Source of the DNA: Lentilactobacillus fungorum
Lineage (GTDB): Bacteria > Bacillota > Bacilli > Lactobacillales > Lactobacillaceae
NCBI RefSeq assembly: GCF_016860605.1
Contig: NZ_BNJR01000004.1
Coordinates: 1 to 64,000, forward strand
Direction of reading: 5' to 3'
Length of the DNA: 64,000 bases
A model generated the notes under the pieces. That model searched no databases, was not told the origin of the DNA, and saw only the letters and a program-made list of their open reading frames with translations. Positions 26,880 to 39,791 of this stretch are shown here, in pieces (the stretch's first letter is position 1; every line of letters begins with the position of its first letter). The position numbers and the translations under genes are program-made.

Positions 26880-26924
26880 ATTGACACTGATGCCAACAAA
26901 CATTAAAATGAGGGTTGTGTCAAT
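26880..26924 (+). promoter_or_regulatory. rny promoter inside an inverted repeat
   Basis: TTGACA (26881-26886), a 17-nt spacer and TAAAAT (26904-26909) form a strong promoter. ATTGACAC (26880-26887), containing the -35, recurs inverted as GTGTCAAT (26917-26924) near the expected transcription start, with an extra CAAC/GTTG pair inside. A second -10-like TATAAT lies near 26940. Confidence 0.6.
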
Positions 26925-26988
26925 AATCAAATAACATCTTATAATTGGTTTAGAAATAATCATTTTATGATGATTTGGAGGTGAAGCC

Positions 26989-28569
26989 ATGAGTATGGCT
27001 GGAATAATCCTCGCAATCATCGCTATTATTGTTGTTGGTTTTGTTGGTATTGCCAGTTTTCTTGTCGGTAAATCTGTACAAAAAAAGATCCAGGAAAAAG
27101 ATCTTGACGCGGCAAATGGTTCTGCAAAGAACATTCTGATTGAAGCTAAGAAAAAGGCGGAGACGGTTGTTAAGGAAGCTACTTTGTCGGCTCAAGAAAA
27201 GAACCACCGCTATCGATCTTCAGTCGAGAAGGAATTGAAGAATCGACGAGCAGAGATTCAAAAGCAAGAGGATCGGCTTCTCCAGCGTGAAGAAGCACTT
27301 GATCGAAAGGACAGTGCTTTTGAACGACGGGAAAGTAGCTTAAACCGTAAGGAACAAAAGATTAATCGGGAACAGCAAAATTTAACTACACAACAAGAAG
27401 AAGCAAACTCACTTATTCAAAAGCGTCAGGCTGAAGTTGAACGGGTATCCGCCCTTACTCAAACAGAAGCGCGGAACTTGATTATCAAGGAAACTAGTGA
27501 ACAGCTAGCAGATGAAAAAGCCCGGATGGTAAAAGAAAGTTATTACCAAGCTCAAACCGAAGCCGATGAAAACGCCAAGAATTTGATCATTGAAGCAATT
27601 CAACAAAGTTCAGCGGACGTGGTTTCCGAAACTACAGTTTCCGTTGTCAGTTTACCAAATGAAGATATGAAGGGGCGGATTATTGGCCGAGAAGGTCGAA
27701 ACATTCGCACATTTGAGACGCTGACGGGTATCGATTTAATCATTGATGATACTCCCCAAGCGGTCGTTTTGAGCGGCTTTGATCCAATTAGGCGCGAAGT
27801 TGCTAAAATGACGTTGGAGAAGCTTATTAAAGACGGCCGAATTCATCCGGCCAGGATTGAAGAAATGGTTGATAAGAGCCGAAAAGAACTTGATGAACGA
27901 ATCCAAGATATTGGCGAAGAAACCTTGTTTGATCTCGGAATTCATTCAATGAGTCCTGAAATGATTAAGCTCGTTGGTCAAATGAACTTCAAGATTTTTC
28001 ATGGTCAGAATTTACTTGGTCATTCAGTTGAGGTTGCTAAATTGGCTGGTGCTTTTGCATCGGAATTAGGTGAGGATGTTACTTTAGCTAAACGCGCAGG
28101 ATTATTACACGATATCGGAAAAGCTGCCAGCAATGGCGTCGAGGGCTCACACGTTCAAGTAGGGGTTGACTTAGCTAAGAAGTATCACGAAAGCCCGGTC
28201 GTAATTGATGCAATTAAAGGGTATGAAGAAAATCATCAGCCCGAATCGATTATTGCTGAACTGGTTGCCGTGGCCGGAAAGATTGCTATTTCAAGGCCAG
28301 GTGCCCATAGTGATTCGCTCGAGAGTTTTGTTCATCGACTTGATAGTCTCGAAAAAATTACTGACAGTTTTGATGAAGTTCAAAAAAGCTATGCAATTCA
28401 AGCTGGTCGAGAGATTAGAGTAATTGCCAAGCCAGAAGAAATTACGGATACGCAAGCGATTGTACTTGCCCGTAAGATTAAACAAAAGATCGAAACTGAA
28501 ATGAAGTATCCGGGTCACATTAAGGTTACCGTGATTCGGGAAGTTCGTTCAGTCGAATATGCAAGATGA
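26989..28569 (+). CDS. rny: Ribonuclease Y
   Basis: Membrane-anchored endoribonuclease that initiates mRNA decay in Firmicutes. The 526-residue protein has an N-terminal transmembrane helix (about 3-25), a long charged coiled coil (about 30-205), a KH domain ([20 protein letters not shown], about 229-248) and an HD domain with the catalytic HDIGKA (about 374-379). GGAGGTGA sets the ATG. ymdB follows about 80 nt after a small terminator, the same order as in Bacillus. Confidence 0.97.
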   Translation: MSMAGIILAIIAIIVVGFVGIASFLVGKSVQKKIQEKDLDAANGSAKNILIEAKKKAETVVKEATLSAQEKNHRYRSSVEKELKNRRAEIQKQEDRLLQREEALDRKDSAFERRESSLNRKEQKINREQQNLTTQQEEANSLIQKRQAEVERVSALTQTEARNLIIKETSEQLADEKARMVKESYYQAQTEADENAKNLIIEAIQQSSADVVSETTVSVVSLPNEDMKGRIIGREGRNIRTFETLTGIDLIIDDTPQAVVLSGFDPIRREVAKMTLEKLIKDGRIHPARIEEMVDKSRKELDERIQDIGEETLFDLGIHSMSPEMIKLVGQMNFKIFHGQNLLGHSVEVAKLAGAFASELGEDVTLAKRAGLLHDIGKAASNGVEGSHVQVGVDLAKKYHESPVVIDAIKGYEENHQPESIIAELVAVAGKIAISRPGAHSDSLESFVHRLDSLEKITDSFDEVQKSYAIQAGREIRVIAKPEEITDTQAIVLARKIKQKIETEMKYPGHIKVTVIREVRSVEYAR

Positions 28570-28600
28570 AAGATCAGTTATTCTGGTCTTTTTTCTTTTA
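28570..28600 (+). terminator. rny terminator
   Basis: AAGATCAG (28570-28577) pairs with CTGGTCTT (28583-28590), followed by TTTTCTTTT. The loop is only 5 nt. Confidence 0.7.
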
Positions 28601-28651
28601 TGAATGTTAAAATTATTTTAAATTAATTTAGAAAGTCTCGAGGAATGATTA

Positions 28652-29449
28652 ATGCGAATTCTTTTTATCGGTGATGTGGTTGGCAATATGGGTGTCCAAA
28701 TGATTGAAAACAACTTACCCAAACTTAAACAAGAAATAAAGCCCCAAGTAACAATTGTAAATGGTGAAAACGCGACTCCAATGGGCAGGGGCATTACTCA
28801 AAGTATTTATAAGCGCTTAATGGGAGCTGGGGTCGATGTTGTGACGTTGGGAAATCACGCTTGGAGTAATAATGAAATTTTAGACTTTATTGACGATGCT
28901 AAGCGCTTGATCCGCCCATACAATTTCCCAAAACAGACGACGCCAGGAAAAGGGTATACAATGGTTAACGTTAATGGTAGCCAACTGGCTGTTCTTAATT
29001 TTCAAGGACGGGTATTTATGGATAATTTAGATGACCCGTTTACGTTAGCCGATGATTTGATCGCTCAAATTCGCCAGACCACGCCCTGCATTTTTATGGA
29101 TTTCCATGCGGAAGCGACTAGTGAAAAATTAGCAATTGCCCGCTATTTGGATGGCAAGGTTTCAGCGGTTGTTGGGACGCATACTCACGTTCAGACTAAT
29201 GACGCTAGGATTTTGCCTAAAAAAACTGGTTTCTTAACCGACGCCGGCATGACCGGACCGGCCGATGGGATGCTGGGCATGCAACCTAAGAGCGTTATTA
29301 ATCGCTTCCTTAACCAACGACCAGCTCGCTTTGAAGTTTTAGAAACGGGACGTGGCGTGATTGCTGGTTGCTATTTGGACATTGATGATCAAACGGGTCA
29401 TACAACGAGCATTAAAACAGTTAAATTCTTAGATGGCCAGATAAGTTAA
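28652..29449 (+). CDS. ymdB: YmdB-type metallophosphoesterase
   Basis: Calcineurin-like phosphoesterase of the TIGR00282 class; the Bacillus protein hydrolyses 2',3'-cyclic nucleotides and affects multicellular behaviour. The 265-residue protein shows the metal-binding motifs FIGDVVG (5-11), NGENAT (about 38-43), GNHAW (about 68-72), DFHAEATSE (about 149-157) and GTHTHVQT (about 173-180). It lies between rny and mutS, a conserved order. Confidence 0.92.
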   Translation: MRILFIGDVVGNMGVQMIENNLPKLKQEIKPQVTIVNGENATPMGRGITQSIYKRLMGAGVDVVTLGNHAWSNNEILDFIDDAKRLIRPYNFPKQTTPGKGYTMVNVNGSQLAVLNFQGRVFMDNLDDPFTLADDLIAQIRQTTPCIFMDFHAEATSEKLAIARYLDGKVSAVVGTHTHVQTNDARILPKKTGFLTDAGMTGPADGMLGMQPKSVINRFLNQRPARFEVLETGRGVIAGCYLDIDDQTGHTTSIKTVKFLDGQIS

Positions 29450-29507
29450 GCTAGTATGTGATAATTAAAATTACTGGAAAATGAATTTGATTTAAGGGGA
29501 CTTATAG

Positions 29508-32117
29508 TTGGCAAAGCAAGCACAAACACCAATGATGGTACAATATCAAAAAATCAAGGATCAGTACCCGGATGCGTTCTTGTTTTATCGTCTTGGCGAT
29601 TTTTATGAAATGTTCAATGACGATGCAATCAAGGGTTCACAGCTCCTAGAATTGACCTTAACGAATCGAAGTCGAAACGCTGAGCATCCAATTCCGATGT
29701 GTGGGGTGCCTCATAAGGCAGTTCAGAACTATATTGATATCTTGGTCGACCAAGGTTATAAAGTGGCCATTTGTGAGCAAATGCAAGATCCTCGCTTAAC
29801 CAAGGGCATGGTCAAACGTGAAGTGATTCAGCTGGTGACTCCTGGAACCCAAGTGGATGTTGGTAGTGAAAATGCCAAGACTAATAATTATCTAACGGCT
29901 GTGGTTGCCAATAAGACTGGTGAACAATTTGCGTTTGCCTATGTTGATTTGTCCACGGGTGAGTTAAAGGTTGCCAAACTTGCCACCAAAGCAGAATTAG
30001 TCAATGAATTGGTATCGCTGGCGACTAAGGAAACGGTGATTGAGTCGGATTTGCCGGCATCGATTCAAGAAACAATCAAGAAATTGGGGATTCTTCGATC
30101 AACTCAATCCCAATTACCAGTTAATTCATCGGTAAGTTACTTAAGTCAAGGGGTCAACGATCCGTTGATGAAGCGGGTTTTAAAGATGCTGTTAGATTAT
30201 ATTCAAACGACCCAAAAACGTAGCCTTAGTCATTTAAAACGGGCGGTTGTGTATGAGCCATCCGACTTTTTGGAAATGGATCATAATTCTCAATATAACT
30301 TGGAATTAATTAAAAACATTCGAACCGGCAAAAAGGCTGGTACCCTACTGTGGTTGTTGGATCAAACCAAAACCGCAATGGGTGGCCGAAAGTTAAAGCA
30401 GTGGATTGAACGGCCGCTTGTCAATGCCAATAGAATTAACGAGCGCCATGACGCGGTTGCCGTTTTACTCGATCACTATTACGAACGCAATCAGTTACAA
30501 GATGAACTGATTAAAGTTTATGACTTGGAACGATTGGCGGGGCGAATTGCGTTTGGCAGTGTCAATGGCCGCGATTTGATTCAATTAAAGACATCGTTAA
30601 AACAGGTTCCCAAAATTAAATATATTTTGGAACAAGTTGCCGACAAAAGCTTTCAAGAAATGTTAACCAAATTAGTGCCGTTAGATGATATTGTCAACGA
30701 GATTGAAGCGGCGATCGTCGAGGAGCCACCAATTTCCGTAACGGACGGCGGGGTGATCAAAGATGGCTACAACGAACAATTAGACAAATATCGCGATGCA
30801 ACAAATAACGGTCAAAAGTGGTTGGCTGAACTTGAGGCCAAGGAACGCAAAATTACTGGGATTAATAATCTAAAAGTCGGCTTTAACCACGTCTTTGGTT
30901 ATTATATTGAAGTCACAAAGGTTAATTTGAATAAGATCCCGGAAAATCGTTATCAGCGTAAACAAACGTTGGCCAACGCTGAGCGATTTTCGACACCGGA
31001 ATTAAAGGAAAAAGAAGCTTTGATTCTAGAAGCTCAAGAACAAAGCAAAACTCTGGAATATAAGCTGTTTGTGACGATCCGGGATCGGATTAAGCAGTCA
31101 ATTAAACGAATTCAGGATTTGGCTGATGCAATTGCGTCAGTTGATGTGCTGCAAAGTTTTGCCGCGGTCAGTGAGGAATATCGATTTGTTCGCCCAACCC
31201 TAACGGCAAAGCATGAAGTTGCGATTAAAGATGGCCGCCACCCGGTTGTTGAAAAGGTGTTAGGCCACCAACAATACGTGCCTAATGATGTTGACATGGG
31301 CAGCAATACCAATGTTTTACTAATTACAGGCCCTAACATGTCTGGTAAGAGTACCTATATGCGTCAGCTGGCTTTATCGGTTATAATGAATCAAATTGGC
31401 TGCTTTGTCCCGGCAAAAAAGGCTGAGATGCCGGTCTTTGACAAAATATTTACCCGAATTGGGGCGGCCGATGACCTGATTTCCGGTCAAAGCACGTTTA
31501 TGGTGGAGATGAAAGAAGCCAATGATGCCATCGAAAACGCAACGCCTAATAGTTTAATTTTATTCGATGAAATTGGGCGAGGAACTGCCACCTATGATGG
31601 CATGGCACTGGCTGAAGCCATTATTGAGTATGTTCATAATCATATTGGTGCCAAAACGCTTTTTTCCACTCATTACCACGAATTGACAGCCTTAGACGAA
31701 AGCCTCAAGCAGCTTCAAAACGTTCATGTTGGCGCAACTGAATCAAATGGTGAGCTGGTCTTTTTACACAAGATCCAGCCCGGGCCTGCCGATAAGTCCT
31801 ACGGGATTCACGTTGCTAAATTAGCTGGTTTGCCAAATAATTTATTAAAACGGGCCAATGACATTTTGACACGATTAGAAAAGCAAGCCGACGAAAAACA
31901 AGCTGAGCCAAAGGCGCCAAGGGTCAGCCAGTCTCAGCCCAGTCATCAGACCGAAGCGACTCAAGAAGAACAAATTTCATTATTTCCCCTTGAAACAGTT
32001 AATGATAATCAAGTGGAAGTCGTTTCAGAAATCAAAAAACTTGATTTAATGTCAAAAACGCCCATGCAGGTCATGAACCAAGTCTATAAATGGCAGCAGA
32101 AGATAAACAGGGAATAA
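29508..32117 (+). CDS. mutS: DNA mismatch repair protein MutS
   Basis: Recognises mismatches and small loops and recruits MutL. The 869-residue protein has the mismatch-contacting Phe-x-Glu (F32-Y-E34 in GDFYEMF), Walker [10 protein letters not shown] (about 610-618), Walker [11 protein letters not shown] and the C-terminal helix-turn-helix. It starts with TTG behind AAGGGG. mutL begins 10 nt after its stop, so the pair is cotranscribed. Confidence 0.97.
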   Translation: MAKQAQTPMMVQYQKIKDQYPDAFLFYRLGDFYEMFNDDAIKGSQLLELTLTNRSRNAEHPIPMCGVPHKAVQNYIDILVDQGYKVAICEQMQDPRLTKGMVKREVIQLVTPGTQVDVGSENAKTNNYLTAVVANKTGEQFAFAYVDLSTGELKVAKLATKAELVNELVSLATKETVIESDLPASIQETIKKLGILRSTQSQLPVNSSVSYLSQGVNDPLMKRVLKMLLDYIQTTQKRSLSHLKRAVVYEPSDFLEMDHNSQYNLELIKNIRTGKKAGTLLWLLDQTKTAMGGRKLKQWIERPLVNANRINERHDAVAVLLDHYYERNQLQDELIKVYDLERLAGRIAFGSVNGRDLIQLKTSLKQVPKIKYILEQVADKSFQEMLTKLVPLDDIVNEIEAAIVEEPPISVTDGGVIKDGYNEQLDKYRDATNNGQKWLAELEAKERKITGINNLKVGFNHVFGYYIEVTKVNLNKIPENRYQRKQTLANAERFSTPELKEKEALILEAQEQSKTLEYKLFVTIRDRIKQSIKRIQDLADAIASVDVLQSFAAVSEEYRFVRPTLTAKHEVAIKDGRHPVVEKVLGHQQYVPNDVDMGSNTNVLLITGPNMSGKSTYMRQLALSVIMNQIGCFVPAKKAEMPVFDKIFTRIGAADDLISGQSTFMVEMKEANDAIENATPNSLILFDEIGRGTATYDGMALAEAIIEYVHNHIGAKTLFSTHYHELTALDESLKQLQNVHVGATESNGELVFLHKIQPGPADKSYGIHVAKLAGLPNNLLKRANDILTRLEKQADEKQAEPKAPRVSQSQPSHQTEATQEEQISLFPLETVNDNQVEVVSEIKKLDLMSKTPMQVMNQVYKWQQKINRE

Positions 32118-32127
32118 GGTGATTGGT

Positions 32128-34059
32128 TTGAATAAAATTCATGAATTACCCCCGATCTTAGCCGATCAAATTGCAGCTGGTGAAGTTGTTGAACGACCGG
32201 CATCGGTGGTCAAAGAATTAGTCGAAAACGCAATCGATGCTGACAGTACGGAAATAGACGTCACCATAGAAGACGCTGGTCTAAAATTAATTCGGGTCGT
32301 TGATGACGGAAATGGCATTGACCCGTCGCAAGTTCAAACGGCTTTTTTGCGTCATGCAACAAGTAAAATTGCTGAGCAAAGGGACCTCTTTCGAGTTCGG
32401 ACGCTTGGCTTTCGGGGCGAGGCGCTTCCTAGTATTAGTTCGGTTTCAAATGTTGTCATGAAGACTTCAACGGGAAAGACTGGCGTTGAGGTCAGCTATA
32501 AGGGCGGCAAGCTCGTCGATCAAAAGGCGGCTGAGGCTCGTAAGGGAACGACCGTTGAGGTTCGGTCACTGTTTTACAATACCCCGGCCCGATTAAAATA
32601 TTTAAGTTCACCAAATACTGAACTATCAAAGATTTCAGATATGGTGAACCGATTAGCTTTGAGCCATCCAGAAATCGCTTTTTCACTGGTTAGCAATGGC
32701 CGTGAATTGTTACGCACTTCTGGGCGGGGAGACTTGCTTCAAGTATTGGGCGCAATCTATGGGGTCAAGACCGTTTCAAAACTAGCTTTGGTTAAAGCCA
32801 GCGAATTGGACCTTAAAATCAAGGGTTATGTTAGTCTACCCGAATTAACCAGATCCAGTCGTAACTATATCTCACTCATTCTAAATGGTCGCTTTATTCG
32901 CAACTATCCACTCACAAGGGCTGTGATTGAAGGGTATGGCTCTAAGTTGATGATCGGTCGGTTTCCAATTGCCGTCATTCAAATTGATGTTGACCCGGCG
33001 TTAATTGACGTCAACGTCCACCCAACCAAACAAGAAGTTCGAATTAGTGATGAGCCGGCGATTGGTAAATTGATTGCCGAGGCCATTCGGGAGATGTTAG
33101 CGCAAAAGCAACTGATTCCAGATGCTACTCGGGATTTTAAAAAGCCGTTTGAAGCGACCACTAGGCAATTTGACGCTGCCAAAGAAAGTCCGAAGCATTC
33201 GATGCCGCCTTTATTTGCCGCTGACAGCCAGCTTAGTGACTCAAGTAGTGACAGCGAGGTGGTTCCGGTAGTCGTTAAAACTAAGGATGATCTAAACAGC
33301 CCGCAAGTGGCTCAATTTGATCAGCTGCTTAAAAATGAACCCAGTTCAGTGCCAATATTTGATGATGAACAAAAACGGACCATGCCACCCGTTAGCCTGT
33401 TGAGTCGACAATCTCAACCAAAGCAAGCTGAATTAGTTGATAATGCCGGTTTCCCGGATTTGAGGTATATTGGTCAAATTCACGGCACCTACTTAGTTGC
33501 CGAAACGCCAGAAAACATGTATCTTGTTGACCAACACGCTGCCCAAGAACGAATCAATTATGAACATTACCGAAAGGCCATTGGGGAAGTTTCTGACGAT
33601 CAGCAAAAACTCTTAGTCCCAATTGTGCTGGACTATTCAACAGCTGACTTTTTGCTGATTACGGAACACAAGGCACTTTTAGAAAAACTGGGGATTCACT
33701 TAGAGGCGTTTGGCCAGAACAGTTTCATCGTTCGCGAACACCCCATGTGGTTTAAAGCTGGCCAAGAAGAGGACACAATCAAAGAAATGATTGACTGGAT
33801 TTTGTCCGATCATAAAATTTCAGTTGCTGCGTTTCGGGAAAAAACGGCAATCATGATGAGTTGTAAACGCGCGATTAAGGCAAATCATCATTTGGATGAA
33901 AGACAGGCCACTGCATTATTAAAGCGATTGCCAACTTGTGAAAATCCATATAATTGTCCCCATGGCCGGCCAACGCTGGTTAAATTTACGAACGAAGATA
34001 TCGAAAAAATGTTTAAACGTATTCAAGATCCTCACCGCACGGATCAAGAAATCATGTAA
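32128..34059 (+). CDS. mutL: DNA mismatch repair protein MutL
   Basis: GHKL ATPase and latent endonuclease acting after MutS. ATP-binding motifs ENAIDA, DDGNGID and GFRGEAL lie in the first 110 residues, a variable linker spans about 340-435, and the C-terminal domain has the nuclease motif [12 protein letters not shown] and the zinc-site CPHGRP near the end. The GTG at 32119 is part of AAGGTGA, the likely ribosome binding site, so the TTG at 32128 ([11 protein letters not shown]) is preferred, giving 643 residues. Confidence 0.95.
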   Translation: MNKIHELPPILADQIAAGEVVERPASVVKELVENAIDADSTEIDVTIEDAGLKLIRVVDDGNGIDPSQVQTAFLRHATSKIAEQRDLFRVRTLGFRGEALPSISSVSNVVMKTSTGKTGVEVSYKGGKLVDQKAAEARKGTTVEVRSLFYNTPARLKYLSSPNTELSKISDMVNRLALSHPEIAFSLVSNGRELLRTSGRGDLLQVLGAIYGVKTVSKLALVKASELDLKIKGYVSLPELTRSSRNYISLILNGRFIRNYPLTRAVIEGYGSKLMIGRFPIAVIQIDVDPALIDVNVHPTKQEVRISDEPAIGKLIAEAIREMLAQKQLIPDATRDFKKPFEATTRQFDAAKESPKHSMPPLFAADSQLSDSSSDSEVVPVVVKTKDDLNSPQVAQFDQLLKNEPSSVPIFDDEQKRTMPPVSLLSRQSQPKQAELVDNAGFPDLRYIGQIHGTYLVAETPENMYLVDQHAAQERINYEHYRKAIGEVSDDQQKLLVPIVLDYSTADFLLITEHKALLEKLGIHLEAFGQNSFIVREHPMWFKAGQEEDTIKEMIDWILSDHKISVAAFREKTAIMMSCKRAIKANHHLDERQATALLKRLPTCENPYNCPHGRPTLVKFTNEDIEKMFKRIQDPHRTDQEIM

Positions 34060-34085
34060 TTTGTTGTCGTGGCCGCTTAAAAGAT

Positions 34086-34117
34086 GTGATACAATTTAAC
34101 AAGCAAACATACGTTTT
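34086..34117 (+). promoter_or_regulatory. ruvAB promoter and SOS box
   Basis: TGATACAAT (34087-34095) is an extended -10. The candidate LexA box CAAACATACGTTTT (34104-34117) overlaps the transcription start region. It deviates from GAAC-N4-GTTC at one base in each arm but shares the 11-nt core AACATACGTTT with the dinB box. Confidence 0.6.
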
Positions 34118-34137
34118 ACTTAGAGAGGCGTTTTTTA

Positions 34138-34737
34138 ATGTTCGAATTTTTAGAAGGTTTCGTAGTTGATATCCAGCCGACCCATATCGTTTTGCTTGTT
34201 GGCGGCGTGGGTTACCTCATTTATGCGGCTGATCCGTACAAATTTACAGTAGACGGCCAAGCGACTGTTCGGGTTTACGTTTATCAGTCTGTAAGTGACT
34301 CAGCTATTTTACTTTATGGCTTTAAAGATAGTGAAGACAAACAAATTTTTCAAAAATTAATTGCGGTGTCTGGTATTGGCCCTAAAAGTGCTTTGGCGAT
34401 CTTAGCCGGCAACGACCGCGATGGATTAATTACAGCAGTTCAAAACAAAGACGCTAAATTTTTGACGAAGTTTCCGGGTGTTGGGAAGAAGACCGCTCAA
34501 CAAATTATCTTGGATCTTCAAGGTAAATTGGGAGACATTGCGCCAAGTGCGGTCAAAGCTCAGCAAAGTTCATTATCAACAACCGAAACTAAGGAACTCC
34601 AAGATGCGTTGTCGGCGCTGTTGGCGCTTGGATATAGCCAAAAACAAATTGATCGCATTCAAGCAGAGCTTGCAGAAAAGCAGGGGTTATCGACTGATGA
34701 ATATCTCAGCCTGGGCCTTAAGTTACTAGTGCGTTAA
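34138..34737 (+). CDS. ruvA: Holliday junction branch migration protein RuvA
   Basis: Tetrameric junction-binding subunit that loads RuvB. The 199-residue protein has an N-terminal OB fold (about 1-65), two helix-hairpin-helix motifs (VSGIGPKSALAIL about 77-89 and FPGVGKKTAQQIIL about 111-124) and a C-terminal RuvB-binding domain (about 150-199). The ribosome binding site is GAGAGG. ruvB starts 14 nt downstream. Confidence 0.96.
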   Translation: MFEFLEGFVVDIQPTHIVLLVGGVGYLIYAADPYKFTVDGQATVRVYVYQSVSDSAILLYGFKDSEDKQIFQKLIAVSGIGPKSALAILAGNDRDGLITAVQNKDAKFLTKFPGVGKKTAQQIILDLQGKLGDIAPSAVKAQQSSLSTTETKELQDALSALLALGYSQKQIDRIQAELAEKQGLSTDEYLSLGLKLLVR

Positions 34738-34751
34738 AGGAGGCTGATTAA

Positions 34752-35780
34752 TTGACCAATCAAAAAGATGATCGACTTATTTCGCCAGCAACCGCTAATG
34801 CGGAAGAAACGACAATTGAAAAATCAATTCGGCCGCAGACACTTAATGAGTATATTGGTCAAGATGACGTCAAAAACAAACTGGCGGTTTATATTAAGGC
34901 CGCTAAACAACGTGAGGAATCCTTGGATCACGTGTTGTTATATGGACCACCCGGATTGGGGAAAACCACCTTGGCGATGGTGATTGCCAACGAAATGGGG
35001 GTTAATATTCGAACCACCAGCGGGCCGGCGATTGATAAGCCTGGGGATTTGTTGTCGTTGCTAAATGAACTGCAGCCGGGCGATATCTTGTTTATTGATG
35101 AAATTCACCGGCTGCCAAAAGTTGTCGAAGAAATGCTTTATTCAGCAATGGAGGATTTCTATGTTGACATCATTGTTGGTCAAGGATCGTCTGCTCACCC
35201 AATTCATTTTCCACTACCGCCGTTTACTTTAATTGGCGCAACGACGCAGGCTGGAACCCTAGTGGCGCCGCTGCGGGATCGTTTTGGCATTGTCGAACAT
35301 ATGAATTACTATCGACCCGCTGACCTTGAAGCAATTGTTAAGCGAACGGCATCGATTTTCCAAATTCCAATTTTGGAGGCTGGCGCTCACGAAATTGCGC
35401 TGAGATCGCGGGGAACCCCGCGAGTCGCAAATCGGCTGCTCAAACGAGTTCGTGACTTTGCTCAAGTTTCTGATAAGGAGCAAATTGACTTAGAAATTGT
35501 GCGTTATGCGTTAACCAAACTAAAAGTTGACGCGTTAGGGTTGGACGATACCGACATTAAACTACTTAAAACAATGATCAATTATTATGATGGTGGCCCA
35601 GTTGGGTTAAACACCTTGGCGGCCAATATCGGCGAAGAAACGGAGACAATTGCCGAAATGTATGAACCGTATCTTCTCCAAATTGGGTTATTAAAGCGGA
35701 CGGCCCGAGGAAGAATGGTTACCAGAAAAGGCTATGAGCATTTGCACTGTCCGCTGCCAACTAAGCATGAAGGGAATTAG
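34752..35780 (+). CDS. ruvB: Holliday junction helicase RuvB
   Basis: AAA+ motor that drives branch migration with RuvA. Walker [10 protein letters not shown] (about 66-74), Walker [10 protein letters not shown] (about 113-121), sensor region IGATTQAG and a C-terminal winged helix with RTARGRMVT. The 342-residue protein starts with TTG behind AAAGGAGG. No ruvC is expected in Firmicutes. Confidence 0.96.
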   Translation: MTNQKDDRLISPATANAEETTIEKSIRPQTLNEYIGQDDVKNKLAVYIKAAKQREESLDHVLLYGPPGLGKTTLAMVIANEMGVNIRTTSGPAIDKPGDLLSLLNELQPGDILFIDEIHRLPKVVEEMLYSAMEDFYVDIIVGQGSSAHPIHFPLPPFTLIGATTQAGTLVAPLRDRFGIVEHMNYYRPADLEAIVKRTASIFQIPILEAGAHEIALRSRGTPRVANRLLKRVRDFAQVSDKEQIDLEIVRYALTKLKVDALGLDDTDIKLLKTMINYYDGGPVGLNTLAANIGEETETIAEMYEPYLLQIGLLKRTARGRMVTRKGYEHLHCPLPTKHEGN

Positions 35781-35784
35781 AATT

Positions 35785-36825
35785 TTGAAAACACACTATA
35801 CGCTTGAAGATTTTGATTATGACTTACCACATGAACTAATTGCTCAAACCCCCATTAAGGATCGGGATGAATCACGGTTATTAGTTTTAAATAAGGACAC
35901 CGGTGAGATGCAGGACCGGCATTTTTATAATATTATCGATTATTTAAATCCTGGGGATGCGCTCGTTATGAATGACTCAAAGGTCATGCCCGCTCGAATT
36001 TATGGTATTAAGCAAGAGACGGGCGGCCATATGGAAGTCCTTTTGCTGCACAATATCGAAGGTGATCGCTGGGAAACCCTCATGAAGCCCGCTAAACGAG
36101 CCAAGGTTGGGACAGTGATCGATTTTGGTGATGGGCAGCTAAAAGCCGTGGTCACCAAAGAATTGGATCATGGTGGCCGAGAAATTGAATTTAAGTATGA
36201 CGGTATTTTCATCGAGATTTTGGAGAGGCTGGGAGAAACCCCCTTGCCGCCATACATTAAAGAAAAGCTAGACGATCCCAATCGTTATCAAACGGTTTAT
36301 GCCAAGGAAATGGGATCCGCTGCTGCGCCAACGGCTGGGCTGCATTGGACGAAAGCATTGCTGCAAAAGGTTGCCGATAAGGGCGTTCATCTGGTATATT
36401 TAACACTTCACGTTGGCTTAGGGACATTCAGGCCGGTTGATGAAGAAAACATCGACGAACATAAGATGCACAGTGAATTTTATCGGCTATCTCAAGAATC
36501 TGCCGATACATTAAATGCTGTTCGAAAAAACGGCGGTAAGATTGTGGCAACCGGAACGACGTCAATTCGGACGTTGGAAACGGTCGGAACTAAATTTAAT
36601 GGTGACATTCGCCCGGATTCTGGCTGGACAGACATTTTTATTAAGCCCGGTTATGAGTGGAAGGTCGTTGATTCATTTATTACGAATTTCCATTTGCCCA
36701 AATCAACGCTTGTGATGCTGGTTGCGTCATTTACTGGTCGAGAAAATATTTTGAATGCTTATCAGCACGCCATTCAAGAAAAATACCGTTTCTTCAGTTT
36801 TGGCGATGCCATGTACATTCATTAA
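35785..36825 (+). CDS. queA: S-adenosylmethionine:tRNA ribosyltransferase-isomerase
   Basis: Converts preQ1 in tRNA to epoxyqueuosine using the ribosyl part of SAM. The 346-residue protein begins [21 protein letters not shown] and contains [21 protein letters not shown] and VGTKFNGDI-type family blocks. The TTG at 35785 with AAGGGA 9 nt before it is preferred; the frame opens at 35734 inside ruvB. tgt follows 60 nt downstream, the other queuosine gene. Confidence 0.95.
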   Translation: MKTHYTLEDFDYDLPHELIAQTPIKDRDESRLLVLNKDTGEMQDRHFYNIIDYLNPGDALVMNDSKVMPARIYGIKQETGGHMEVLLLHNIEGDRWETLMKPAKRAKVGTVIDFGDGQLKAVVTKELDHGGREIEFKYDGIFIEILERLGETPLPPYIKEKLDDPNRYQTVYAKEMGSAAAPTAGLHWTKALLQKVADKGVHLVYLTLHVGLGTFRPVDEENIDEHKMHSEFYRLSQESADTLNAVRKNGGKIVATGTTSIRTLETVGTKFNGDIRPDSGWTDIFIKPGYEWKVVDSFITNFHLPKSTLVMLVASFTGRENILNAYQHAIQEKYRFFSFGDAMYIH

Positions 36826-36837
36826 ATAGCTTTTTAG

Positions 36838-38028
<1,191 letters not shown>

Positions 38029-38089
38029 CTATGGACGGTGGCACAGTTATTTGGTAAAGTAGTCTTATGGAAAGTGTGGGTGAATAATA

Positions 38090-38515
38090 TTGAATGGTTC
38101 TAGTTCTTATCTGTCAATTTTAATGATTGTTGCATTGTTTGCTTTGATGTACTTTATGATGATCAGACCGCAAAGAAAGCAACAACAAAAGCGTCGTGAA
38201 CAGTTATCAAAGATTAAGCCTGGTGACCAAGTAGTGACAATTGGTCGTTTACACGGTGTGGTTGATGAGATTAACGATGCTGAAAAAACGGTTACTTTAG
38301 ATTGTGATGGGATTTACTTGGTCTTTGATTTAAGTGCCATTGCCCAAGTTAAACAACCAGCAATTGCGCCAAGCACGACAACTGCTAATCAAACCAGCAA
38401 TCCAGCAACGAGTGAGTCAGCTGGTTCTACAGCTCCTGCCGAAAAGCAACCAGCATCAGATCAAGCAACTCAAGCCAGTGAATCGGCTTCTGATCAAAGT
38501 GATCACAGTAAGTAA
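38090..38515 (+). CDS. yajC: Preprotein translocase accessory subunit YajC
   Basis: Small membrane protein associated with SecYEG. One N-terminal transmembrane helix (about 7-24) ending in MMIRPQRKQQQKRRE, then the conserved KPGDQVVTIGRLHGVVDEI (about 43-61). The 141-residue form has a Ser/Thr/Gln/Ala-rich tail from about residue 90 that is longer than in most homologues and of unknown role. It starts with TTG. secDF, which follows in many bacteria, is absent, as is usual in lactobacilli. Confidence 0.92.
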   Translation: MNGSSSYLSILMIVALFALMYFMMIRPQRKQQQKRREQLSKIKPGDQVVTIGRLHGVVDEINDAEKTVTLDCDGIYLVFDLSAIAQVKQPAIAPSTTTANQTSNPATSESAGSTAPAEKQPASDQATQASESASDQSDHSK

Positions 38516-38528
38516 TTGATAGTAGATA

Positions 38529-38571
38529 AGGTTGGTAACAGAACATTGAGTTTTGTCCCAACCATTTTTTT
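38529..38571 (+). terminator. yajC terminator (TTTTGTC hairpin family)
   Basis: GGTTGG (38530-38535) pairs with CCAACC (38558-38563), and AACAGAAC pairs with TTTTGT inside; seven T follow. Confidence 0.85.
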
Positions 38572-38580
38572 AGTCAAATA

Positions 38581-38594
38581 AGAACATACGTTTG
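38581..38594. promoter_or_regulatory. SOS box of dinB
   Basis: AGAACATACGTTTG fits the Gram-positive LexA consensus CGAACRNRYGTTYC at all 12 inner positions and lies 24 nt before the dinB start. It shares an 11-nt core with the ruvA box. Confidence 0.68.
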
Positions 38595-38618
38595 ATTGTT
38601 GGTGGGGAGGTAATCTCA

Positions 38619-39737
38619 GTGGCGAGCGTCTCTAGAAAAGTGATTCACGTTGATATGGATGCCTTTTACGCCTCGATTGAGGAGCGAAAAGAACCGGCGT
38701 TAAAAACTAAACCGTTAATTGTTGCCCGGGACCCCAGAACAACTGGTGGCCGCGGTGTGGTTTCGACCGCCAACTATCAAGCCCGTAAATTTGGCGTTCA
38801 TTCAGCTATGAGTGCGCAAAAAGCACTGGAGCTCTGTCCTCAAGCCGTTTTTCGCTTTTCCGGTTTTGACCTCTACCGATCGGTTTCTAATCAAATTCAC
38901 CAAATCTTCTATGAATTTACGGATGCGGTTGAGTCAGTTGCGTTAGATGAAGCATATCTCGACGTTACGCACAATAAGCGTCATTTGACGGACCCTATTC
39001 AAATTGCTAGGATGATTCAGACCAAGATTTGGCAAACAACCCATCTAACTTGTTCGGTTGGCGTTTCTTATAATAAGTTTTTGGCTAAAGAGGCTTCTGA
39101 TTATGCCAAGCCGGTTGGCATTACCATTATTGATCAGCGAGATGCTGTTGAATTTTTAAAAAAGCTGCCAATTCAAAAATTCCGTGGGGTTGGAAAAAAG
39201 ACGGCCCCCAAACTGGAGGCTTTGAATATTGAAACAGGCGAGGATTTGCTAAAATGGTCACAGATGGATTTAATGAAGCATTTTGGTAAGTTCGGCTATA
39301 TTTTGTATGAACGGGCTCGTGGCATCGACCACCGCCCCGTTGAATACCAGCGAATCCGCAAGTCAATTGGCAAGGAGCGGACGTTTGGTCCTGAAATCGA
39401 CACAGCTGCCGAAGTAGATACTCAGCTACGACGAATTGCCCAGATGGTCGTTAAGACAATGGCGGCAAAAAAGAAGCACGGCAAAACACTGGTGCTCAAA
39501 ATTAGGTATAAGGATTTTTCAACCTTTACAAAGCGAATAACTTTTGCCGATTACATTAAAAATGACGCGACAGAATATGTGACGTTGGCAAGTGATTTAC
39601 TCGCGGAGATGCCGGACATTTCTACCGGCGTGAGATTGCTAGGCATCACAATTACTAATTTAGCTGACTTATCTTACGAAAATATTTCGCTTAATTTGTT
39701 TAACGGGGAGGCTCGTTCAAACTCCCGGTTTAATTAA
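38619..39737 (+). CDS. dinB: DNA polymerase IV (Y family)
   Basis: Error-prone translesion polymerase. The 372-residue protein has VDMDAFYA (about 11-18, first metal-binding Asp), [12 protein letters not shown] (about 105-116, catalytic Asp-Glu), a helix-hairpin-helix around FRGVGKKTA (about 188-196), and a little-finger domain. GGGGAGG 8 nt before fixes the GTG at 38619. It has no obvious C-terminal sliding-clamp peptide beyond SLNLF near the end (QLxLF-like). The SOS box upstream indicates damage induction. Confidence 0.95.
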   Translation: MASVSRKVIHVDMDAFYASIEERKEPALKTKPLIVARDPRTTGGRGVVSTANYQARKFGVHSAMSAQKALELCPQAVFRFSGFDLYRSVSNQIHQIFYEFTDAVESVALDEAYLDVTHNKRHLTDPIQIARMIQTKIWQTTHLTCSVGVSYNKFLAKEASDYAKPVGITIIDQRDAVEFLKKLPIQKFRGVGKKTAPKLEALNIETGEDLLKWSQMDLMKHFGKFGYILYERARGIDHRPVEYQRIRKSIGKERTFGPEIDTAAEVDTQLRRIAQMVVKTMAAKKKHGKTLVLKIRYKDFSTFTKRITFADYIKNDATEYVTLASDLLAEMPDISTGVRLLGITITNLADLSYENISLNLFNGEARSNSRFN

Positions 39738-39791
39738 TTGGGCTTTTAAGGTATACTGAAGTGTTCGACAATAAAGTAATGGAGTTAAAAC

